From contig OY992539.1 of the NCBI GenBank assembly GCA_963921195.1, positions 215,804,314 to 215,868,313 on the forward strand: a DNA stretch of 64,000 nt, written 5' to 3'. The translations under genes and the position numbers were made by a program. The notes beneath the pieces were generated by a model. That model had not been told where the DNA came from. It was given only the letters and a program-made list of their open reading frames with translations, and searched no databases. Source of the stretch: Pegoplata infirma (Eukaryota > Arthropoda > Insecta > Diptera > Anthomyiidae). Shown one piece after another: positions 56,714 to 64,000 of this stretch (within the stretch, counting starts at the first letter, position 1; each line of letters opens with the position of its first letter).

Positions 56714-57597
56714 AGGGTACTTTCCACTATCACACACCGAACCAAATCGCGTAGGTAAAATCAACAAAAAAATTTTGTAGATCTTTAACGAAATTTTGTC
56801 AATTTTTTTTTAAGAATTGACAAATTTTATTCAAATCAACAAAATTTCGTCAAGTTTACATCCTCTAAAGAAGTAAAATTGACAAAATTTCATCAAATTG
56901 ACTAAATTTCGTCAAATTGACTAAAATTATTAGTTTGGACGCCATTACTTTTTACATTGTGCAGTGTCATGAAAAACAAATTATGTTATGCTAAAATTTA
57001 TTTATTTTTTCATGAAATTTTATGCAATTGCTAAAGCTTTTAAGTTTTTGCCATATTTATTTTTTGGCATTTTAAAAGCGTCTTCAAATTCTACAAAACT
57101 TCATATGAAAACGAAACTTTATGTAAGTAAAAAAAAAATTTTAAAGGGTAGAAAAATTTATTAAAATTGATAAAATATCGTAGAATCGACGAAAACTATT
57201 TTGTTAAATTGATGATATTTATTCAAATTGAATAAACTATTTTATTCAATTTGACGAAAATAATTCTGTTAATTTGACAAAATTTCGTCAAATTTATCTC
57301 ATATATAAATTAACGAAATTTTATTCAAATCAACACCCCTATTTTGTTAGCTGTATAATGATTGTTCTTTCGTCAAATTAACATGCTTTTTCGTAAATAT
57401 TACTGCCGTATTTGGTTCGGTGCACTTTTCATTATATACATGAAAATTTACCAACTTCCTGAAGATTCTTTTTTGATTGAAACCTAGTCGTATCTAATAA
57501 GTGAACAATTTCTGGCGAAATTTTTTAAAAAAATATTTCGCTAACATGGTGAAATTACGCTTGTATAATGGAAATTTGTGATAGTGAAAAGTACCCT
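56714..57597. mobile_element. MITE with AGGGTACTTT ends and TTA duplication
   Basis: Left AGGGTACTTTCCACTATCAC, right GTGATAGTGAAAAGTACCCT, flanked by TTA (56711-56713 and 57598-57600). A three-base TTA/TAA duplication is typical of PIF/Harbinger elements. Removing it plus one TTA puts the LINE frame back in phase. Inside are repeated AAATTTCGTCAAATTGAC words. Confidence 0.85.
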
Positions 57598-57600
57598 TTA

Positions 57601-58234
57601 TCAGCAGAAAAAACTTTCATTCCATCACGACACTAAAAATAGGAAACGCAGAAATTGAACGAGTAAAAAATTTTAAATATCTGAGAGTTTTGATAAATGG
57701 TCAGTGGGACGCATCAAAGGAAATAAGATGTCGCATAGAAATGGCGAGAGATGATTTTTTCAAATACAGCAAGATATTGACCAGCCATGAGATCAGTTTT
57801 TCGACAAAATCGCGCTTTATTAAGTGCTATGTTTGGTCCGCTTTATGCGGTGGAAGTATGGACAATTAAAGCGTCGAATTAGAAAAGATTAGAAGCTTTT
57901 GAAATGTCGATATATTAACGTATATTGAAGATACCATGGACTGATCGTGTCCCAAATAATGATGTATTAAGGAGAATGAACGTTGACAGACAATTGATTA
58001 AAACCGTCAAGAACCGAAAAATCTCTTATTTGGGACACATAATGAGAAACGAAAAGTACAAACTTCTCCAAAACATTCTTAAAGGGAAAATTGAAGGAAG
58101 ACGCGCTAGAGGTAGAAGAGAACTTTCCTGTTAAGAAATATCCAAGAATGGACAGGATATAATGATGAAAGAAGTCTACTAAATGCAGCCAAGTTTAGAG
58201 AATTGGTCGTTCCTGAATTGTTTTAAAACTTAAA
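57601..58234 (+). pseudogene. Reverse transcriptase C-terminal part, LINE copy 4
   Basis: Continues with IGNAEIERVKNFKYL, then breaks by frameshifts and stops near 57850-57920. 57925-58134 is again open (KIPWTDRVPNNDVLRRMNV, then ISYLGHIMRNEKYKLLQNIL, then GRRARGRRE). These are usual C-terminal segments of this LINE type. Non-functional. Confidence 0.8.
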
Positions 58235-58426
58235 AGCCTGATTGCATATGTTTTTTAATTTTATGTATACATTTAATTTTTGTAATAAGTTGTACTATAT
58301 ATGTTGTAATATACGTTTATTTTGATTATAATTGTATGATCGCTAACATCCGAATAACGGATAGGCAAATAAAATAAGAAAATCGCGTTTTGGCGCTTAA
58401 GGGGTTAATGAAATTTTTATGTAAAG

Positions 58427-59960
58427 AAATTTTCGAAAGGAATTTCTCCAAGCTTTCGAATGATGCTAATTTCATACAAATCGAATAAATACTTTTTAAT
58501 ATATTCAAGAACAACTTTGACTGTACATTTTTACTCTGTGAGATCAAAGGTTAAGTTAAAAAAAATTAAAAAATCGCAATTTCGGTATTCTGGTTGAGTT
58601 CCAATACGCAAACACTAACACCTTTGTATAAGATATTACTCGGTTGCAATAGTTTGGGTATTATCTGGAACAAGATATTTTAAATTTGTAATATATTATA
58701 AAAAAAAGAACTGGCAACCCTGCACGGTCTTTTCAAGTGTTTTTCTTGCTTTTTTATTTTGCTCATTATTAAAAATATAAAAAAACAACAAAAATATACA
58801 TATAGAAAAAAGCCGCTTTGTTTTTCTTATTTCTTCTTATTTTTGTTTTATAAGACTCCACCTGTATATTTTTATAGATTCTTTTTCTGCTGCTTGGCCC
58901 GTAAAAACAAAAATATGTACAATTCTCATAACCGTATACCCCCCTTTTAAATCATTCATCATACAAACCGACGACCCCTTCATAACCCCACTCTTTTTTT
59001 CTCTCACGTACGACCCTTGAAGCAATTTAGCAAATAATAATATAAAAAAATCCTCCATTAAAATCCAAAACGACGATTGCGTAAAAACTTACCAAGCACA
59101 AAAAAAAATTAAAATAGCAAAAACTAAATTTAGTTTACAAATAAAAGTTTTGTAATATTTTTTCTTCGTTAATTTCTTAAACACCAAACTAAAAAAATAT
59201 TTTTTTTTCTTTTTTCTACAGTTTTTTTCACATATTTTTATGTTTATTTACAAAATGTGGTATTTTTGTCCTCATTTATATTGTTTTTATAAATAATATC
59301 TATATTTTATTTATAAAAACTAATATTTTCTTGAAATTTTAAAGCTTAGCACGTTTTTTGTTTTCCCCGATTTTTTTAGTGCGGCTGTTTCTATGTCGTA
59401 TGTCGCGTATTTTTTTACTTCTCGTAGTGTTTGTGTGTGTGTAAAATTTGTGTATATTTTTCTGTATATGTGTATGTATATTTTTATTTTTTCACTATTT
59501 TTTTCTTCTCTTTCTTTTCTACAGAAAAAAAAATTTTCTCGACACCATTGTTTACACAATTTTTTAAAGTCTTATTATTAAGTTATACTTAATAAATTTT
59601 ATGCAACACAAATGACAATAACATAAAACTCTCTTTTGGTAAAACAATTTATAATTTTTAATAATAATTTAACAATAATATTATTGTTTTTATAACGCGG
59701 TTACTCGCCTTTATTGTGCACGAAAAAAAGTTGTGCACGAAAAAGAACGAAACTAGCAGTGTTGCCAATTTAGAGGTTTTCCTAATGAGTTCTGTTTGAT
59801 TGAATCTAGTAGGGGAAAATATTGTGTTTATTCTGCGACACGACTGTCGCGTCTTTTTAATCTACCTCTGTTGCGATTTTTTTCTTGGCAGGTTTTCTTG
59901 AAAAAAGTGGGCAACAGTGTTTTTTCACAATAGTGTTGTGACAACAACAAAATACATGTG
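58427..59960. other. AT-rich region without a recognisable gene
   Basis: No coding gene. A very good minus-strand donor GCTTG/GTAAGT lies at 59091-59095, and CAGTGTTGCCA at 59757, a word frequent near fly transcription starts. Could be an upstream FoxK exon or another gene's first exon, not demonstrable here. Confidence 0.3.
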
Positions 59961-60150
59961 AAAATTTTGATGTCTGCTGCTTGCTGCTGCATTGTGAAGA
60001 GACACATACAGCAGCAGACAGCCAAATTTTTCATGCAGCAAACAACAAAAAAATACATGGGGAAACTTTGCTATCTGCTGCTTGCTGCTGCATTATGAAG
60101 AAACAACAAAATATATATGAAATTTTGCTACTGCATTGTGAAGGAACACT
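59961..60150. repeat. 104-bp duplication rich in CTGCTGC
   Basis: TCTGCTGCTTGCTGCTGCAT followed by TGTGAAGA(A/G) occurs at about 59970 and again at about 60074; an inverted AGCAGCAGACAG lies between, so the region can also fold. Confidence 0.7.
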
Positions 60151-60345
60151 CACAAGGAAGGTCTTTCACATGGCTCCCACCGAATGTCCTGAAACTTGCA
60201 TATGGGAAAAAGGGGGACAAAAATTAAAGTTACTCGTTTTTTACCTGCCCTATTTCAAATTTAGCGGGTCAAAGGTGAGGGAGAAAAACGGGTTTCGACG
60301 ATTTTTATCATTTCTTCAAAAGAAACTATATGAACATTTTATATA
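60151..60345 (+). repeat. Dispersed repeat shared with 25500-25720
   Basis: Words AATGTCCTGAAACTTGCATA and ATGGGAAAAAG, then GTTACTCG...TTACCTG, inverted relative to the other copy. Non-coding despite an open frame. Confidence 0.5.
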
Positions 60346-60385
60346 GGTCGAAAGGTTTTTTAAAGGACTATCCAATGGCGTATCG

Positions 60386-60735
60386 GCCGTAGGGCTGTTA
60401 ATCCCGAAATCCCGGGATTTTTGTGATAAAATGAATCCCAAATTCCGGGATTTTTAAGCTCAAATCCCGGGATTTTTGAAATATTAAAAATGTATGAGAA
60501 TTTTTTTTTTAAATACAACTTTGTTCAATTATTTTTACATTTACATCAACAATTTAAAACTAAAACTTTTTTTGAATTTTCAACGTAGCTGGCCATGAAT
60601 TTTGCTGAGCTAAGAATTCTACCCAGGCTTGCTAATTAATAGTCCAACGCACTAACCATTAAGCCACAGTCACGGAGCCCTTTGACCAAAGTCTAAAAAA
60701 CCAAAACTATGATCGAAGGGCGCCACGGGTAAATT
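60386..60735. repeat. TCCCGGGATTT repeat plus CACAGTCACGGAGCCC segment
   Basis: AGGGCTGTTAATCCCG, then three CCCGGGATTTTT words (60404-60475), then a tRNA-like module (60608-60668) and the segment CACAGTCACGGAGCCCTTTG ... CGCCACGGG, both shared with 7460-7655. Confidence 0.7.
60608..60668 (-). repeat. tRNA-like module, minus strand
   Basis: Minus strand reads GGCTTAATGGTTAGTGCGTT (box A-like) and, at tRNA spacing, GGGTAGAATTC (degenerate box B). Followed on the same strand by T-rich DNA. Probably a tRNA-derived SINE head. Confidence 0.5.
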
Positions 60736-60930
60736 TAATCCGAATGGCCTCAAATATGTACCACATAAGTTTTAGGCCTAGGAGAATAAAAATTTTCCGG
60801 GACGTTCAAAATTGGAAGAAAAACTTTTTGTATACAAAAAAATGCAAGTCTAATGTATTATATTATTACATTTCCCCTTTAAATGTTTTTATATATTTTA
60901 AATTTTCTTTAAATTAGTTTTAAAATTATA

Positions 60931-61045
60931 CAGTGCAACAACCAAAATCGGAATGGGATGAAACCAAAAGTAAATAAAAGTTGTCATTTTCCATAACAAA
61001 CCCCAAAAGGCTTTTTTTAGTTCATTGCTAAATATTTAATATTAA
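60931..61045. repeat. Partial copy of the 34388-34593 MITE
   Basis: CAACCAAAATCGGAATGGGA and TGAAACCAAAAG match its left half; the right half is missing. Confidence 0.7.
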
Positions 61046-61156
61046 TAAATACTTGAAAACTGCACAAGTGGCGTATACTTAATTTTGTAATTGCCTTTAA
61101 ATAACAATCAGAATAATCAGAAATATTTTTTTAATAATTACGTTGTTGCGAAATCG

Positions 61157-61226
61157 ACCCAAGGGTTTTCGTGGGAATCAAATCCACGACTCCCTGCTTA
61201 ATAGGCTAGCATGCTACCAACTAACA
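61157..61226 (-). repeat. tRNA-like module, minus strand
   Basis: Minus strand: TTAGTTGGTAGCATGCTAGC (box A / D-arm-like) and GATTTGATTCC (box B-like) inside a GTGG..CCAC stem. The TGGTAGnnTGCTAGnCT word is shared with the modules at 5041-5462, so they may be one family. Confidence 0.55.
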
Positions 61227-61619
61227 CACACACCCAAAAAAAAACAATTGTGAAATTATTTAATTTTAGGGTATAATTTACCTAAGATTTTTCGCAGGAA
61301 TCCAACTTGAAAAGTTTCTTTGCATATTACCCGAATCAACTTAGGTAAACTTACAAAATGCATTTAAGCATTATTTCAAATTTAATTTTGTTTATTTAGC
61401 CACTATATTTAAATAAATGGTACAGTTTGATTGGTCAAATAACGTATTTTTTTTAGGTTGATTTAATAGTTTTATATATCCCCTTCCATACAAAATGCTC
61501 AATATTATAAATTTTAATTACATTTATTTTTAATATTTTTTTTTTTAATATAAAGGACAATTTTATAATAAAATATAAATACTAACAAGCTTAAAATACA
61601 TACTTAGCATGATCAGTGA

Positions 61620-64000
61620 CAACTAAATTTTTCTATAGAAACTTTCTCAAAGACAATTCTTCTTTAGAAAATTTCTGATAGACATTTTTTCTATAGAAAC
61701 TTTCTGAAAGACAATTCTTCTATAGAAAATTTCTAAAAGACAGATTTACTATAGAAAATTTTTAACAGACAACTTTTTTAAAAAATTTCTTAAAGACAAT
61801 TCTTCTATAGAAAATTTCTAATGGACAATTTTTCTATAGACAATTTTTCAAAGACAATTTTTTTATAGAAAATTTCTGAGAAATAATTATTCTACAGAAA
61901 ATTTCTGAAAGAAAATACTCCTATAGAAAATTTCTTAAAGTAAAATTTTCTATAGAAATTTTCTCAAAGACAATTCTTCTATAGCAAATTCCTGAAATAC
62001 AGTTTTTCTATAGAAACTTTCTAAACGCCAATTTTTCTATAGAAAATTTCTGAAAGAAAATTTTTCGATAGAAAATTTCTGGTTGACAATTTTTCTATAG
62101 AAAATTTCTGAAAGATAATTTTTCTATAGAAAGTTTTTGACGACAATTTTTCTATAGAAAACTTTTTCAAGCCAATTTTTTTATAGAAAATTTCTATAAA
62201 AAATTTCTCAAAGACAATTTTTCTATAAAAAATTTCACAAAGATTATTCTTTAATAGAAAATTTTTTAAAGATAATTTTTCTATAGAAAATTTCCCAAAG
62301 ACAATTATTCAACAGAAAATTCCTCAAAGACAATTCTTTAATAGAAAATGTTTTAAAACAAATTTTTCTATAGAAAATTGGTTTTAAACCAATTAAAAAA
62401 GATAATTTTTCTATAGAAAATTTCACAAAGATAATTTTTCATAGAAAATTTCTGAAAGGTAATTTTTCTGTAGAAATTTTCTGAAAGACATTTCTTCTAT
62501 AGAAAATTTTTCGATAGAAAATTTCTGGAATTTCTATAGAAAATTTCTGAAAGACAATTTTTCTAAAAAAATTTTTGAAAGTTAATTTTTCTATAGAAAA
62601 TTTTTGAACAACAATTTTTGTATAGAAAATTTTTTATAGAAAGTTTCTGAAAGACAATTTTTCTATAGAATATTTCTCAAAGACAATTTTTCTACAGAAA
62701 CTTTCTCAAAGACAGTTTTTCAATATAAAATTTCTGAAAGACAGGTTTTCTGTAGAAAATTTCTGAAAGACAATCTTTCTATGGAAACTTTCTCAAACAC
62801 AATTTTTCTATAGAATACTTCTGAAAGGCAATTTTCATAGAAAAATTCTCAAAGACAATTATTCTATAGAAAATTTCTTAGACAATATTTCTATAGAAAA
62901 TTTCTGAGAGAAATTTTTCTAGAGAATATTTTTGAAAAATAATTTTCCATAGAAAAATTCTCAAAGTCAATTCCCAAGGACAATTTTTCTACAGAAAATT
63001 TCTCAAAGACAATTCTTCAATAGAAAATTTTTTAAAGATAATTTTTCTATAGAAAATTTCCCAAAGATAATTTTTATATAGAAAATTTCTCAAAGATAAT
63101 TTTTTAATAGAAAATTAAAAAAAAAAAAAATTCTATAGAAACTTTCTCAAAGACAATTTTTCGATAAAAAATTTCTCAAAGACAATTTTTTATAGAAAAT
63201 TGCTGAGAGACAATTTTTCTGCAAAAAATTTCTGAAAAACAATTTTTCTATATAAAATTTCTAAAATACAGGTTTTCTATAGAAAATTTCTGAAAAAAAA
63301 AATTTTCTGAGAGACAATTATTTTACAGAAAATTTCTGAAAGAAAATTCAGAGAAAATTTCTAAAAGAAAATTTTTCTGTAGAAAATTTCTGAAAAAATT
63401 TTCATAAAAAATTTCTGAAAGACAATTTGTTTATAGAAAATTTTTTATAGAAAAATTGTATTTGAAAAATTTTCTATTTAAAAATTGTCTTTGAGAAATT
63501 TTTTATAAAAAAATTGTATTTAAAAATTTTTTTATAGAAAACTTGTCTTTAAGAAATTTTCTATAGAAGAATTGTCTTTCAGAAATTTTCTATAGAAAAA
63601 TTGTCTTTGAGAAATTTTTATACAAAAATTGTTTTTAGAGATATTTTCTATGGAAATATTGCTTGAAATTTTTTTTATAAAAAAATTGTCTTTCAAAAAA
63701 TTTTCTAAAGAAAAATTGTCTTTCAGAAATTTACTATAGAAAACCATCTTTCAGAAATTTTGTATAGAGAAATTGACAATAAGAATTTTTTTATAGAAAA
63801 ATTGTCTTTAGTTATTTTCTATAGAAAAAGTGCCTTTGAAATTTTCTATATAAAGTCGTAAATTCTTATACAATTTTTCTATAGAAAAAAATCTCAGATT
63901 CTGACACAATTTTTCTACAGAACAAATTTTAGATTCTGTGACAATTTTTCTTGAGAAAAAGTCTCAGGTTCTGATACAATTTTTCTATAGAAAAAATCTT
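61620..64000. repeat. 28-bp CTATAG satellite with orientation switch, running off the window
   Basis: Roughly 80 diverged copies of a unit whose core is CTATAGAAAATTTCTGAAAG. From about 61625 to 63430 they read one way; from about 63435 to 63850 they are the reverse complement. From about 63860 the units change to an AAAAATCTCAGATTCTGACA type akin to the 35-bp satellite. The array continues beyond 64000. Confidence 0.93.

Larger units (their letters stand above)
55941..58426 (+). mobile_element. LINE, copy 4, flanked by a long direct repeat and split by a MITE
   Basis: RT frame at 55990-56754, continued at 57602-58225 after the inserted MITE. A roughly 48-base direct repeat (AAAATCGCGTTTTGGC, then AAGGGGTTAATGAAATTT) is found just before (55941-55988) and just after (58379-58426), consistent with a long, old target duplication. 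The 5' endonuclease part is missing. Confidence 0.8.

Noticed and set aside
59981..60346. 121-codon frame as a gene
   Set aside because: Spans a CTGCTGC duplication and a dispersed repeat; no domain or splice support.
62244..63747. Open frames in the CTATAG array
   Set aside because: Low-complexity translations of a 28-bp satellite.

Overview
This window is AT-rich eukaryotic DNA, almost certainly from a higher fly. The best match is a large, repeat-rich calyptrate genome such as a blowfly or house-fly relative; the species is inferred, not read directly. Evidence: spliced genes with GT-AG introns, insect-like poly-N/poly-Q tracts in a FoxK gene, a PEX3 orthologue, R1/Jockey-like LINE remnants ending in TAACCTAACT, and many short inverted-repeat elements (MITEs). 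There is no prokaryotic gene organisation.

Only three host genes can be supported, all on the minus strand. (1) An intronless F-box/leucine-rich-repeat-like protein (14329-16122). (2) PEX3, the peroxisomal membrane-biogenesis factor (17928-19076), also one exon. (3) FoxK, a forkhead transcription factor with an FHA domain (coding span 29334-40506). I assembled FoxK by hand from eight coding exons. All phases agree and give 733 residues. Intron 2 has to use a GC-AG donor, and a strong acceptor before the ATG implies at least one upstream non-coding exon, possibly beyond 48 kb.

Layout. 0.4-12.5 kb: three LINE copies. One is a fairly intact reverse transcriptase on the minus strand. Two are R1/Jockey-like plus-strand wrecks, the first interrupted by at least three MITEs. 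One of those MITEs carries three tandem tRNA-like modules, each with box A, box B and a T-run. 12.8-14.3 kb: a large foldback. 14.3-19.3 kb: the F-box gene and PEX3. 19.6-29.3 kb: gene-free MITE graveyard with nested hAT-type elements and a pre-miRNA-sized hairpin. 29.3-40.5 kb: FoxK, its introns filled with a repeat family ending in TACCCTCC/GGAGGGTA and a near-perfect palindrome of about 1.1 kb. 41-48 kb: a large inverted-repeat element containing a clean hAT MITE, then pogo-like and other MITEs. 49.5-54 kb: a three-level nest (outer element, inner element, TTAA-flanked piggyBac-like MITE) plus a 1.7 kb array of a 35-bp double-palindrome repeat. 55.9-58.4 kb: a LINE split by a MITE flanked by TTA. 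61.6 kb to the end: a CTATAG-centred array of about 2.4 kb that reverses orientation and runs off the window.

The three host genes share no evident pathway; they are islands in transposon-derived DNA. The most unusual material is structural: palindromic satellite arrays that switch orientation, tRNA-like triplets inside a terminal-inverted-repeat element, nested MITEs with readable target duplications, and the GC-AG intron of FoxK.
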